Source of the DNA: Paracamarosporium sp. OC-R06-R3
Taxonomy: Eukaryota; Ascomycota; Dothideomycetes; Pleosporales; Didymosphaeriaceae
Length of the DNA: 64,000 bases
Assembly: GCA_019828545.1 (NCBI GenBank)
Contig: JACVRA010000113.1
Coordinates: 186,001 to 250,000, forward strand
Direction of reading: 5' to 3'
The notes below the pieces were generated by a model, which saw nothing but the letters and a program-made list of their open reading frames with translations, searched no databases and was not told where the DNA came from. Position 1 is the stretch's first letter; every line of letters begins with the position of its first letter. Positions 1 through 11,863 of this stretch are shown piece after piece. A program made the translations under genes and the position numbers.

Positions 1-314
1 CACAGATCATGACCAGCACCATGAGAAAAGTAGAAAAAGTCACAGCAATGCGAAACAGAGTGTGAAAGAGGAAGTGCAGCCCTTTGGCTGCCAAAAAACA
101 TGACTCTCCATTTTAAGAAATCCTGCCGCATGCGCATGCGCACCCATCAATGCAGGCCAAGTCATGCCACCCAAGCCAAAACGCCGTACCCTTCGGTATC
201 CTAAACTATAGTACAAATGCCATGTCCCTCGTTCTACAGCATTTGATGCTGTATCCATACCATGCCACATCGGATATCATTTCCTTCATGTCCATTCCCT
301 GTTTTACAGCCCAC
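1..314. other. 3' flank of the NAB2-like gene, no gene seen
   Basis: The stretch lies downstream of the minus-strand NAB2-like stop codon. It holds only short overlapping open frames with no family resemblance. It is probably 3' UTR and intergenic DNA. Confidence 0.5.
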
Positions 315-2033
315 TCACAGCGCGTCTTCCGCCATCTCCTCAGCCTTTCCCGGGATGATTAGTTCTTCCTCTTGGTTCTCGTCAATGAATTTTCTCTCAC
401 TAACATGTTCTTTCTTTTGCTCCTCTCCATTCTTCGGCGCGACCCAAACATTGCCCTTGTGCATGTTGCTCTTCTTCTGACCGTCCAAGGGATGCTTATA
501 GATACAGCGTGCGTTTGTGCAAGGATTGAACTTGCAAACAACAGAGCTGTGCCAGAAAGTGCAACCAGGGGTAGTGCAGTCGGCGCCGTTGCGGCAGGGT
601 TTCTCGACCGGATGCTTATACGGACAATTAGTCGGATCGCGGCAGTTGGGGAAATACATGCATTCCTGTTCGGCTTGGAATTGCTGCTTCTTGGCGGGAG
701 AAGGGTGCTTGCCAACACATTTGTAATTCTTGCATGCCGCTCCATAATCGCATGTGGTGTTCATATCAACGACCGCAGTCTTGGGAGCTGCTGGTGATGA
801 ATGGACGTAGGGGCAATCGGCTTTGGCACACTTCTGGTTGAAATGGCACATTGTCGTCGCGGGATCTGGCCCTTGGCGAGATGTCTCCACTTGCATGCCT
901 TCGCCCTCGGCCGTAGGCCCGTCGGTCATGTTCTCGTCATCACCTTCCTTCTTCGCGAATTTGGACGATGGCGGTAAGTTCTGTCTGTTACCTTGCGATC
1001 CTCGAGCAAATGGCTTCTTGTTTCCCTTTTGGAAATTTGGATTGACGAACGGTTGCGGAGTCTGTCCAGAAAAGATCTGTTGCATCATCTGCGCTTGCTG
1101 CTCATACATGGACATGAGCGCCATCTGTTGTTGAGGGTTCAATCCTCCACCAGGTAGCCCTTGTCCCATGGGCGGTACAGGCATATTGGGCATGTTCATA
1201 TTCATACCCATCCCCCCACCCATTCCGTTCATGCCAGGACCCAGATTTATGTTTCCTGCACCCCGTCCGTTCGCCATTGCTTCGAGCCCTCTTCCAATAT
1301 TCTGGCCGCGAGGTCCCTTCGGAGGCTCACGCGCATGCGAATTGATGCGGCCAGCGCCCTGTGACCCCCGGACACGGTGAAGAGGGTCGTCATTGCGATT
1401 CATCTGCCTATTTACCTGATTCATCAAGCGGCCACCGCGCGCCTGTTTAGGACCGCTGCCGTTCCGCATAGCTTTAGGTCCGGTGGGTCTGAGGTTTGTT
1501 AGAAAACGTCGCTTGGTACTGTTGTTACAGTGATGGATGCTTGAGGATTCACGCCTCAGGAGTTTGCCGGCGACATCTCTTCTTACGTCCGTAGAGGGTG
1601 AAGTGGAAGAACTTGAAAGAAAATTGGTGTCATACATAGTGCCTGATGATGCGTCTACGCCTTCTGCGACGCCCTCCATCTCGAAGTCTTGCGCCTGCGC
1701 AGAAGATTCTTGCGCGGCATCTTCCATGTGGTTGTCGCTGGTGTGCATGTTGCCGCCAGCAGAGTTTCCGCGTAGCTGGTCGACCTGTTCGAACAGCCAT
1801 CGCGAAAAGCGGTGTGTGTCTGTGTTCTCGCCTTCGGCTTCGTCAAGGAGGTCGTTTGAGAGCTCGGTGGCAACTTGCTCCTCATTCTTGCCATTCGAAA
1901 GCATGAGCAGGATATAGTCGAATAGGGTCGTGTCGTCGCCGCCTGTCGTCCACCCAAACTCGGCGAGCTTGGGCTGAACAAGGTTCTGTAGCGCCGTCGC
2001 CAGGGGCGTACCTGCTGCGAGATCGGTGGCCAT
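315..2033 (-). CDS. NAB2-like nuclear poly(A) RNA-binding zinc-finger protein
   Basis: One open frame of 572 codons starts at an ATG (complement of 2031-2033). The first 90 residues are helical and resemble the PWI-like N-terminal domain of Nab2. The middle is rich in Gly, Met, Asn and Gln. Residues about 396-514 carry five tandem CCCH fingers, each of the form Cys-x5-6-Cys-x4-5-Cys-x3-His, as in the Nab2/ZC3H14 family. Nab2 binds poly(A) tails and acts in mRNA export and tail-length control in the nucleus (established for the family). A possible in-frame intron lies at 1489-1635 (minus strand): GTATGA donor, TTCTAAC branch and CTCAG acceptor, 147 nt with no stop. Removing it would give 523 residues and join straight onto a Pro-Thr-Gly-Pro segment that looks conserved. 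The gene is divergent from the SR-protein gene at 3022. Confidence 0.88.
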   Translation of the reverse strand: MATDLAAGTPLATALQNLVQPKLAEFGWTTGGDDTTLFDYILLMLSNGKNEEQVATELSNDLLDEAEGENTDTHRFSRWLFEQVDQLRGNSAGGNMHTSDNHMEDAAQESSAQAQDFEMEGVAEGVDASSGTMYDTNFLSSSSTSPSTDVRRDVAGKLLRRESSSIHHCNNSTKRRFLTNLRPTGPKAMRNGSGPKQARGGRLMNQVNRQMNRNDDPLHRVRGSQGAGRINSHAREPPKGPRGQNIGRGLEAMANGRGAGNINLGPGMNGMGGGMGMNMNMPNMPVPPMGQGLPGGGLNPQQQMALMSMYEQQAQMMQQIFSGQTPQPFVNPNFQKGNKKPFARGSQGNRQNLPPSSKFAKKEGDDENMTDGPTAEGEGMQVETSRQGPDPATTMCHFNQKCAKADCPYVHSSPAAPKTAVVDMNTTCDYGAACKNYKCVGKHPSPAKKQQFQAEQECMYFPNCRDPTNCPYKHPVEKPCRNGADCTTPGCTFWHSSVVCKFNPCTNARCIYKHPLDGQKKSNMHKGNVWVAPKNGEEQKKEHVSERKFIDENQEEELIIPGKAEEMAEDAL

Positions 2034-3021
2034 GGTGGTTTAGGTAACCGATCGGCTTGCGGGTGCGCGACGAGTTGGAGGAATGGTGAGTGGTGAGAAA
2101 GGGAGTGGCGAGCGGATGCGCCTTTGTCGCGTCGTGTTTGTTCCTCAGTCGTGGTAAGATAAAGGACAGGACTGTGTGATGGTCGCGACGGGGTGGCGCG
2201 TGGACAAAGGGCTGTGTCTCGGTGGGTGAGCCGGCGAAGTGAAGCAAATGTTTGGGTGGGCCAGGTTCTTTGGCGCGAAGTGAGATATCATGCTGACATA
2301 ATCCAAAAGCTTGGCCGCGGTGTGTCGCATGCCAGGGCGAACACTTCCAGCGACGGACTGCTTGCTTCGATGGTATTCTATTCTACTTGTGCAGGTTGCC
2401 ACGCCACATCGAGTCACAGCTGCCACCGTCTTCGCACATGTGTCGGGTCTGCACCCTTCATGGTTCCCCGTGTCAAAGCTCGAGGCCGGACTTCGCGTGC
2501 CTGGCTCGACGCCAGCCTTGGACGAACGTAGCTGTATCCAGGGCTCAGCACATGCTGTAGCTGCGCATAGTACTCTCTACAAGTGTAAATTCTACGATAG
2601 CGGCTCGCTGCACGTCTGATATGGGCCATGTCGTTGTTTCTGCACGCGTGGAGTAAGTAGGCCTCACCCGAGCGCTGAGCTGCTCGCGTGCTACTCCACC
2701 AACAATGATATCTCGGACGTCATGGCACAAACAGCTCCTGCACGCCGCTGTTGGTCAAGTCTGCGGCTCCTCCCTCGAACCATCCCCTCTGGCAGCCATG
2801 GAAGTGTTCCTCGAACCCAAGAGCGCTCCCAGTGGCCGCGGCAGGAGCTTGTTTCTGCTTTCGTACTAGTCTGGTTACGTAGTTGCCTCGCTCGCCTTTC
2901 AAAGATTGTCGCGTTGCCAGCCGCCTCGTGCTCTCTTCCACACCACCTCCCCCGACAAGAGACCCGCCAGCCCGTCCTCCCCCCGAAGTCTCCCATAATA
3001 ATACAGTCGCAGACCGCCAAC
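2034..3021. promoter_or_regulatory. Divergent intergenic region between NAB2-like and SR-protein genes
   Basis: This is 988 bp with no convincing gene. It separates two head-to-head RNA-processing genes and must contain both promoters and 5' leaders. The stretch just before 3022 is rich in CCTCC/CCCC, as is common near fungal start sites. Confidence 0.6.
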
Positions 3022-4011
3022 ATGTCTCGCGGCGGCACCACGCTCTATGTCACTGGCTTCGGCCACGGCACCCGCGCTCGCGACCTCGCCTACGAGTTCG
3101 AACGGTATGTTTCTTAACGCACCGCCCTCCCCGATCGTCGTCGCATCCATCGTCTACCACTCGTTTCGCGATATCAAATTGTCTCCCGCCTCGTCGTCCC
3201 CATCGATGCCTCGATATACGTCGCACTCGCCACCACTCCACACGCCATCACCATGCGATGAGCCCATTGCCATCAGCTTTCCGCCTAAACGTCTTGCGTC
3301 ACGAATCCATCTAACGTCATCCCCAGCTACGGTCGTCTCGTTCGCTGTGACATTCCTGCGCCGCGCTCCGCCTCCAGCAGGCTGTAAGTTGCCGAGAAAA
3401 CGCCCGGTCGCGGCACCTAGCTGACAGCGCAACACAGGTTCGCGTTCGTTGAATATGAGAGCCGCCGTGATGCTGACGACGCGTACCATGAGATGCATAA
3501 CAAGCGCATTGGTCGCGACGACTTGTTGAAGATCGAGGTATGTTGACGCGTAGCCATGCAAGCTGAATGGGTCTAACATGTAGCAGTGGGCTCGCACCCC
3601 GCCTTCAGCCTCATGGCGCTTTGACTCTGGCCGCGACCGTCCTCGTGGTGGCCGTGGCGGAGACCGTTCTCCTCGTGGTGACCGTCCTCGTAGCCGATCT
3701 CCTCGTCGTAGCCGTGGCGGCGACTACTCACCACGCAAGGACGACCGTCGGGAGCGCGATTACGATCGTCGCGACCGAGACCGATCCAGGAGTCCTGAGG
3801 GCGATCGTGACCGGGAGATGAAGGACGTGCGCGATCGTGATGACGACCGTGAGCGTGAGCGCGAGCGCGAGCGAGACCGCGACGCTGGCACCAACGGCGA
3901 AGAGCGCAAGAGTGAGAACCCCATTTCAACAGACAATGACCTCCTCTAATCCATGATATAGACGAAACCCCTCCTCCGGCAGCTCACGAAGACTTGGATG
4001 TAGCGGAGTAG
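3022..4011 (+). CDS. SR-family splicing factor (one RRM plus RS/RD tail)
   Basis: The CDS is joined from five exons: 3022-3104, 3327-3383, 3438-3537, 3587-3911 and 3962-4011, giving 204 residues with phases agreeing at all four joins. An N-terminal RRM spans about residues 7-78, with an RNP2-like LYVTGF and an RNP1-like FAFVEYE. The tail is dense in Arg-Gly, Arg-Ser and Arg-Asp repeats, the hallmark of SR proteins that bind pre-mRNA and help spliceosome assembly in the nucleus. The first intron (222 nt) is long for this genome, and long introns near the 5' end are common in SR genes that regulate themselves by alternative splicing (inference). The product ends in a short acidic tail that needs the last small exon. 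Without that exon the frame runs into a stop in the intron. Confidence 0.9.
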
Positions 4012-6138
4012 ATACTGGTCACTTCTACACCTTGCGTATGTGACGTGCGGGTTACACTGCTTGTCCAGCCATCCCTTCTTTCGGCTTTGGTATGAGTCGG
4101 TTTTTCAGATTGCTAAAAAAACAACGGCGGAGTCGAGTTTGCAGTATACGGCTAAGGGTTTCCCTTTCACCTTTTGATGGCAGTCTCGGCGGCCACATAA
4201 GAGGGCATTAATATTGAAGCAGTCACGCGAATCGAAACCATGGTTTCATAGCGATCGTAACGGCGATATCGGTTTCGGTACGGTCGAAGGTTCATTCACG
4301 GTCGATCGATGCGATCTGGCGATTTCCCCATTCTGTACTTTACTCGAGCGAATCCCGTAGAACGTCGAATACTTTCCACCTACTCCCGTCCTCGAACCCT
4401 TGCGACGACACGACTCGAATTCTTAAAAAGGTTTGTATGTGTCGGATTCACTGATGCGAGGCTGAAAGTGACGCGATTGCTTGACGTATTGACAAGTTTC
4501 TTAGCGCCCTGTTCCCTCTGCTGTGTTGTCTTCATTCAAGCTCCACGCATTGCCCTCTTGCATAGCGAAATCTACGTAACTCCTGCACTGGGCATATGCC
4601 GTTAATCCCAGTACCCCACGCTACATTGCTTTATACACATATCGCTTTCGCCCTGCAGGTGTCAATGTTCTGACATCTAGTAGGGCCTTTGAATCTAGTA
4701 CAATGTGCAGTCGATCGTGCTTACGCAAATCGCGGCTAAGTTTTGGTCGTGATTGACTGAGTAGGATAAGACACTATTCCGGAAACAAGTATTCCCGAAT
4801 TTACATTCTATCCTGCATCATCAATTAATCTATTCGACTAAAACGAAAAGCACCTGCTTGTTTCAAATGATTTCTTGTGCAACGGATGGAACTTCCCTTG
4901 GTATAGGATCGTTCCTTGGTAACAATGCTACAACTTACATTGTTGAACAACTCATTGTATTTATGCTACCGATTGAGTCCACTTTGCAGTGTTTTCTGTG
5001 AGAACATACACCAACTTTGGATGTGCGCTCTTCCAGCATTCACTTTAGGTCCTAACGGAGCTTTTGCCAAAAAGATCGTGCTAACGTGCCCTGAACATTA
5101 TGTTATTAATATCCATATGCGTTTTACAGTGCTTACGCAATGTTAACATTAACTAAGACCGTCACTGTGCCTCCAGCGCGAGATTTATGCTATGGTTCGC
5201 GACGTATGCTAGTTCCCGAGAGCATTTCCCTGATGAGTTCAACGAGTGGATCTATGGCAAGATTTCCATGTTGTCAGGGTTGTTTTGTGCAACTTAGAAG
5301 TAACAGCAGATTGAACGTGTGTATAGCAAGACTGCCATCATGATGAATCTACATAGCAAATTACTCTTTCTTTGAGAGAATGAGGCATGGGATAGACGCC
5401 GCCAAGCGACTCCAATTGGTCACATCCTTGGTAAGAAACATGTTTCATTTGAGATGTTGTACGAACATTATCAAGATAGCGGCAACGACATCCTGGCATG
5501 CTTAGCTAACAACTCGTTAGTTCTCTATTACGTCGCATTTGTAGTCTCAGATGCTGGAGAAAGCGCCGATTTGGGTGGCGTACTGGATTGTGGATTGTGG
5601 GGGATATGGCATCAGAGACAATGCACGCAACATTCGATATGATAGTATTGAAGTCGTGGTCGAAGGATAGTGCTTCGAGGAGAGCAGCGTAGTAGAGGGC
5701 AAGTCTCATTTCTATTCTTTGATAGTTACTTTTTACCACTGTTTACCAACAGTTGCGCGAAGCATGAACCATCCCTTTCCAAGGTTCAGCGCACTAGTTG
5801 ATCCTCTACTCGAGCATGACACAACGGATGGTATATTCCCCGGTAAAAAGATATGTCTAATTTGAAAAACTCTTAAGCGTCTACGAAGCGACTGAGCAAT
5901 TCAATCTCTTTCAGGATCCTGCTTCCGGTGAATAAGTAAGTTGCAACGAACCAAGATGTATAAAGGAAAAGTACACGCAGGTATCAGTAAAAAGAGCCAT
6001 TACACCCTTGCATCCCTATTTCGCCTGTGATTAACCCGTCCAGCAGGCGCAGGTCGATGCAGCCCAGCCGGAAGAAAACCTCTTCCCATGTCTAGCCTGA
6101 CAGCCACGCCTCTTCTCGAGCCCGTCATCGCTCACTTC
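4012..6138. other. Gene-poor interval of 2.1 kb
   Basis: I see no ORF with a family resemblance and no spliced chain with good signals here. It carries the 3' ends of the flanking convergent genes. Open frames of 60-98 codons occur on the plus strand but look random in composition. A small unrecognised gene or non-coding RNA cannot be excluded. Confidence 0.5.
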
Positions 6139-6592
6139 TTAGAACAGGCAGTCCAAGCAGCAACAGCATGCCAATGCCGCCAATAGACCCGCACAGATAC
6201 CGTCCGACGCTCCGCCTCTCCTCTGGTTGTCGTAGTAGCCTCCAGGCGGTGGCGGCCCTTGCTGATAATACATGCCCTGCTGCGGTGGTCCGTATCCGGG
6301 TTGTCCGTATTGCCCCGGCGGTGGTCCATACTGTCCTTGCGGCGGACCGTAGGGACCCGGGCCTTGCGCGTAGGGGTTCGGTGATGCACCATAGTAGTCG
6401 TTTGGTGGTGCAGGGGAGCCACCATAGTAGGGCGCTGGGGGCTGGTATGGACCAGGCGTGGGGCCGGCGTCATGGTGGGCAGGTGGTGGTGATTGAGGGT
6501 AGGCGGGTGGCGCACCGGTAGGAGGGTCCTAGAGTGGTCAGTTTCGCGGAAACGCTTGTGTAGCGGAGACGTACGTATTTGTTAGATGCCAT
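6139..6592 (-). CDS. CYSTM-type small Pro/Gly/Tyr-rich membrane-tail protein
   Basis: There are two exons: a tiny 18-nt first exon (6575-6592, encoding MASNKY) and 6139-6528, separated by a 46-nt GTACGT...TAG intron. The product has 135 residues. Residues 7-110 are a repetitive Pro-Gly-Tyr-Gln segment with PYGPP and QYGPP units. The last 19 residues form a short hydrophobic stretch ending in a Cys-Cys-Cys-Cys-Leu-Asp-Cys cluster. This layout, low-complexity PGY head plus a C-terminal Cys-rich transmembrane module, matches the CYSTM family linked to stress tolerance at membranes. Assignment is by architecture. The exact role is unknown. No single ORF covers the gene, because the first exon is so short. 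Confidence 0.8.
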
Positions 6593-8217
6593 ATTGTCGA
6601 TTTGGTAGAGCAGTCAAGAGTGTGGTGTAAGAGAGGCCCTCAACAGTCTCCCACGGGACCAAAGAAGCTGTGAGGTAGTGTCGCGGCAAGGCTAGGCGTT
6701 TGTCCTGGGCGCGGTAGCTCTTTCGCAAATGCGCCCCGCTTTATCCGCGAAAAGACGGTTGGGTTGAGGATTGGTACAAACAGTACGATATTAGGGAATT
6801 AGGCGGCTGGGCGAGGTGGACAAAGGAGCAAACAAAGAACGAAGGAGATAATGGACGAGTGAGCGGGGATATATGCGACGGCTCGGAGTCGAGTCGGAAA
6901 CTTCAAAGGTGTCGCGTTCCCACGCCACAGGGAACGTTGGCGCTTCGTGGCTGAGCAGCGGAGATGCGTAATGCTCACTAGCCCCATTGCGGTAAGGCCT
7001 CCCGCAAGCGAAAGTCTTTGGCCGAAATTAGCGGCATTCACCACCGGCGCATGCAAAGTACGCCTTCGGTATAGACGCTTCTTGGCAAAGCCCAACTTAG
7101 ACCATGAGAGTTCAATCATTAAGAAAACAGGATAGAGAACAGAAATACAATCAAACATGTCCACCATGATCAACATAGGGAGTCTTGGCGCAATGACCTC
7201 ACAGCTGATGATAATATCTACGTTGAACTGGAGATGAGGGCGCATGTCTCTCTCGGAACGACTACCATCGAGTCTACCATCTCTTCGCCTAGGGTGCCAA
7301 TAATATTTTGATTCCGTTCATGCATGATTCAACCTATAAAAATCCCGCCCGCTTTCGGCGGACTTTGGAAGGAAACGATATCCATCCAATGCTGAGCTCA
7401 TACGACCCTTGTGTCTTCGAGCTGTCACATGTACCTCTTACACTGGGATGTATAGGTGACTATTGGACACGATTCATGTACATCAAAGAACAGGGGGCCG
7501 CACCGTTGAACGCGCTGAGAATGATAAAGCGGATAATACTTTCAGGATGATGCATTCGCACCTCGCAGTGTTCATATATACGATGAGAGATAATCCTTAG
7601 TGTCTATGATACATACATAACTATATACTGAATCTTACCATTGACTGGCATTTGAGAGGAACGCACTGGGTGAACAAAGTTGATCTTTCCAAGTTCCGAC
7701 ATAAAACTTGATCTGGCCTACATCATAGGAGTGTCACCCGCCGAGGATTCAAGTTTCGTATGATCGAGAAGGGATGCTCAGAGGTTTTCATACCATGCTC
7801 TCAGATGCTCACGTCCGACAACAGCCATCTAATTCTACATAATTTGTCAAGAATGTGACTTGCGATGCATGGCAGCGCTTAAACACCCCAAAAACTGCTC
7901 GCAAATTGTTATTCATTCTCTTATATTCAACCTCAGAAATGGTGTTGAGGGATCTACAGAGAGGCTGTGCTTCCCGCATCTGCAGGACGCTAACCACATG
8001 TGTCGACATAGCGGGGGAAACGTGCAACGACTGGACACAGAATACGGAGCGGGCGCTCGAAAAGCGAACGAGAGACATCTTGGCTTAGGCCGGGTCAAGG
8101 CAGACTTCAGCATCGCAATGGCTTCGTGAACTGCTGACTCCCATCGTCCTCTTCCTTCAATACGATTCCATTTCCTACCGTCGCTATCTCATTCAGTCTT
8201 GAACCACATGCAGCGTC
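6593..8217. other. Intergenic interval between divergent CYSTM and membrane-protein genes
   Basis: This 1.6 kb contains the promoters of two head-to-head genes. Open frames such as that at 6799-7245 (minus strand) have no recognisable family features. No repeat or RNA gene was recognised. Confidence 0.5.
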
Positions 8218-9960
8218 ATGGTATGGGGAAGCTTCACAGTTGTCCGGTATCTCGTGCATCTATGCGCTTTGGCATGCGCGGCTTCAGCTCTGCCTCTGCA
8301 CAACATTACACTACCGCTTCCGGCTGGCACGTCAAACCACGGGACTCCAGGATTGCTGTGTACGCCGACAAAATGGACAGACGTCGTCCTCTTCTACCTC
8401 TTCAATTATGTGGCGCACGCAGCAACGGTGCTCACGCGACCCGGTGAGCGCTCGGATGATTTCATGGTCTCTGTCATCGGAAGCTTGCTCTTCCCTGCAC
8501 TCGGACTGTATCGCGGCATTGAAGCTATCTTGAGCAGAGCTGTATTCGTTAGGAACAATGATCTGAAGAAGGCAGCAAGGAGTGGGGCACTTTGCATTGT
8601 TGTGCGTGGGAAAGATTGGCGGCCTGTGGAGGGAGATGATGTGCGAAATGCAGTATTCAAGAGAGCGAGGAGAGAGACACTTGTGATGCGGGAGGGAAAC
8701 GTCGTGGAATGGCTATCGACAAAATATAAAGATGCATGCGATCGGTCTCTGCATTTCCTCACCTACTCGCCTCCTTGGCTCAAATCTCAATTTCGAACTC
8801 CAGTCTATGTCCAACGGCAGATCATTCACGGAACACACAAGCTCCCCAAGGGATATCGTTTTGCCATTGTTCCTTCAGATGCGCAGTTCACTGCGCCAAC
8901 GAGCCCCCATGCCGTCTTGGAAATCTCTGCAACGTACAACTTGGTCAAGGCTCTCATAGCACTGGTGCAATCCTGCTATGCTCTTTCAACATTATATCGA
9001 TCGCGTGGCGATCAGATTGAGTTGTTCGGATACGCTGCTTTCGGGTTGACAGTCACACCATACGCTGTGATGTCGATCATGAACCTGCTTGGGAACTTAT
9101 GCAGGCCAGACTATGCATCTTTGTACATTGTGGAGAACAGTATCATGGACGAAGCTCGAAAAAGAGGCGGTATCTTCCAAGGTGCAGTGGGTCGTGTGCT
9201 TGAGGAAAGCACGACTGTTTGTGGTTGTGGACTGCCTGACGTAGACGACGCTGAGCACTTACGCTTCTCTACAAACGAAGACGGTGAGCTCACCGCTATC
9301 TTCGGTACTGCAGCCACTGCGGAACAGCCGCAATCGCCAGAAAAAGCGGCATCTGTTTGCTCGTCTCTTGCTATACATTCACACACGATCAATGGCTTAC
9401 CGGACAAGCTGAACTATGCTGGCACGGACAATGACGCTTTCCTCATCATACCTTGCTGCAACCCGATAGCGCGCGGTTCTGCGCCCACGCCTTCTGAATT
9501 TGAGTTGCCTCCCCCGCTTTATCGTCTTTCTTCCCTGTCCCTGTCTAAGCCCTGCTGGCCCTCTAAACACCGCGACTGGGTTCCCAAGTTTACCTGTTCC
9601 AGCCCATCACACTCCCTTCGCAAGCAGATTACCAAGTACTTCATCACTACCATCGTAGCTTGCACCCCCCTTGCTGTCTATGGTGGTATTTCGCGCTTCC
9701 AAGTGGGTTCAATCCCGCTGCAGGAGTCATCTACCTGGAGAGCGTATACAGTGCAGTGGTTAATTTTAGGTGTCATTTGTGGGATATGGTGGGTTATGGA
9801 CCAGGAGAACAAAGATGCGAGGTTGAATCGCACGTGGCAGTTCGGGCCTTTGATGAGGGCATGTGTGTATGTAGTCAACGCGAGTCCTGCGATCGGGGGG
9901 TTCATAGTCGTTGGGCAGATGTTGGTGAGATATGGAGTTTGTATTTGGGTTGGGGACTAA
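8218..9960 (+). CDS. Polytopic membrane protein of unknown function
   Basis: This is a single exon of 580 residues with an ATG at 8218. The N-terminus (about residues 8-26) is a signal-peptide-like hydrophobic run. At least six further hydrophobic segments follow, near residues 45-65, 82-105, 240-260, 270-300, 475-495, 505-525 and 540-565. A long soluble part lies between about 305 and 470. No catalytic motif is visible and I do not recognise the family. Proteins of this kind are common as conserved hypotheticals in filamentous ascomycetes. A signal peptide plus several membrane spans points to the secretory pathway or plasma membrane. Confidence 0.75.
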   Translation: MVWGSFTVVRYLVHLCALACAASALPLHNITLPLPAGTSNHGTPGLLCTPTKWTDVVLFYLFNYVAHAATVLTRPGERSDDFMVSVIGSLLFPALGLYRGIEAILSRAVFVRNNDLKKAARSGALCIVVRGKDWRPVEGDDVRNAVFKRARRETLVMREGNVVEWLSTKYKDACDRSLHFLTYSPPWLKSQFRTPVYVQRQIIHGTHKLPKGYRFAIVPSDAQFTAPTSPHAVLEISATYNLVKALIALVQSCYALSTLYRSRGDQIELFGYAAFGLTVTPYAVMSIMNLLGNLCRPDYASLYIVENSIMDEARKRGGIFQGAVGRVLEESTTVCGCGLPDVDDAEHLRFSTNEDGELTAIFGTAATAEQPQSPEKAASVCSSLAIHSHTINGLPDKLNYAGTDNDAFLIIPCCNPIARGSAPTPSEFELPPPLYRLSSLSLSKPCWPSKHRDWVPKFTCSSPSHSLRKQITKYFITTIVACTPLAVYGGISRFQVGSIPLQESSTWRAYTVQWLILGVICGIWWVMDQENKDARLNRTWQFGPLMRACVYVVNASPAIGGFIVVGQMLVRYGVCIWVGD

Positions 9961-11313
9961 GAAGCACGTGTCAAATCCATGATGAGTTCAGGAGCCTTAA
10001 TGTACAAATGATTTTCCTGTCCTGCAGATTTAGGAAAAACAGAAAGAAAGAAAATATCTTGTATTCAAAAGGTGAAGTATGAAAAGACTGGGCCTCCTGA
10101 CTCTATTCGGGCTGACCTACAAGATATCGAGCGTAACACAAATTGGTATGCGAGGAAAATATATCTGACGATGAAGGTGACTCGCTAACAGATATCACCA
10201 ATCAAACAGAAGTGGTGCATAATCGCTCCTTCAATCTGCATGACCATGAACAACCATGGCTTAGGCTTCATAACTACCATCGAAAGGGTAAAGCTCACAG
10301 CGCGAGCAAAGCGGCTCCAGCCGCGTTTGCCCGAACGTAGATGATCAAACTAATATTTGTTGGATGCTCGCGAAATCTTCTTGTCAATCTCGGAGTTAGC
10401 GACTCTGTACCCCCAACCATTCATATTTTCGGTATGAGATTGTGGACTTTAGGTACCTGTTTGCTCAATGTCATTAAAGGGGATGTAAGGACTGAGTTTT
10501 TTCTTGTCACTTGGCTGGACTGATTGCTCACGAGTGAGACTTGTTTGGATTATGGTCGACTCTACCAAACTCAGACTGAGCCTTACGCAACGCTTTGCTT
10601 ATGGTGCTCATTGTGATACTCAAAATTGAAACACTCATTCTTGTCATTAAATCAATGTTTTGACATCTTGAAATTATCAATTCAAATAGTCTTGTTGTTT
10701 TTGTGCTCCGCTTGTGTGGGGATCGCGTGTGTCTCAAGACCTCAGCAACATCCAACATGTTCTCTAATACCTGTCTCTTGTTGATGCTTATCGAGAATCT
10801 CACGCATACAAATGTGTTCTACGGTAGCATTATAAATTCGTAAAGTGTCAATAATTGTCTGTTTGAACAGTTCAAGTGGCTTTGTGACTATGACAGATTG
10901 TCAACCGTCAAGACGTGAATAAGTGGAGCAGGACTAGTAAAGTTTGAATCAAGGTGTTGTAAAATGGTGCTTTCGCGGGACATGATACTTTACTAGAGAG
11001 TCTTCAGCTCCTGTAAATTTCGTTACGGGACTGAAGGTCGACGCGATCAGTATAGATTTCGATTAAGCTGTTGTTTGCACTTTACATATCCAACTACTAA
11101 AATCATCCGACTAGTCCTCATGCAGAATGATCAGGTGGGAAAAACATTGGAAGTTTCTCAAATCGATGACTACCCCATTGGGATTCAGGTGGGGCAATAG
11201 CAAAGAACCCTCTATATCAATTCCACAAATAACAAGCGCCGGGTCATTCTGATCAGGCTCTTCTCTTGACTGCGATACTAACAACAAATCCTCAACCAAC
11301 ATTATTTGTCAAT
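9961..11313. other. AT-rich gene-poor interval
   Basis: No convincing gene is seen. Short open frames at 10143-10340 and 10528-10803 have no family features. The DNA is richer in A and T than the flanks, with many TTTG, CAAA and TTGT runs. Confidence 0.45.
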
Positions 11314-11863
11314 ATGTCTTCCTCACCACCGACCCGTAACTTTAATTCCTCTTCCTCACCAGTCCCCTCATCAGGGCCTCTTCGCTCCAGCCGTCTTATG
11401 GCGAGTCTAACCGCTCAGGCATACCTCGTACCTCGTGCGGCATCAGGCCGAGATATTCTGGTGACTCTGGACGAGGCTCGTCAATGGTTTCAGCACGGTG
11501 TGTTCCGATCATCATCACTGATGTTGTGTATGATTAATATGTTAGGATACACTATCCGCAACCCAATCACTAATCAACCTGTCGACATCGGTGTTGCCCT
11601 AGCTTCAAGATACGGTGAAGGCGAAGGAACATTCGTGCGGGAGGAGGAGAATGAGCGCCAGGTGAGAAACGCGTACACCAAAGGTATGGGCAAGAATTTA
11701 GATGTAATGAGATCGTATTGACTTTTTAAAAGAGGCCACCAAGAAGGACACAAATGGAAACCAAAGTGAGTAGGTTTACTAGTACCTAGAAGGTGACACT
11801 GATTTCTTAGATGACTATCCTGATGGAGGCTCCGGTACTGCCGATGGAGATTCTAAGGCCTAA
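11314..11863 (+). CDS. Small unknown protein, four exons
   Basis: Predicted exons are 11314-11497, 11546-11683, 11733-11765 and 11811-11863, giving 135 residues with phases agreeing at all joins. Introns are 48, 49 and 45 nt. The first is a multiple of three with no stop, so it can also be read through. It nevertheless has a GTGTGT donor, an ATTAAT branch-like site and a TTAG acceptor. The product starts with a Ser/Pro-rich 30-residue head, then a short mixed segment, and ends in a Gly/Asp/Ser tail. It sits alone in an AT-rich gene-poor stretch. I do not recognise it. The small size and isolation fit a lineage-specific gene, but a relic is possible. Confidence 0.5.
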
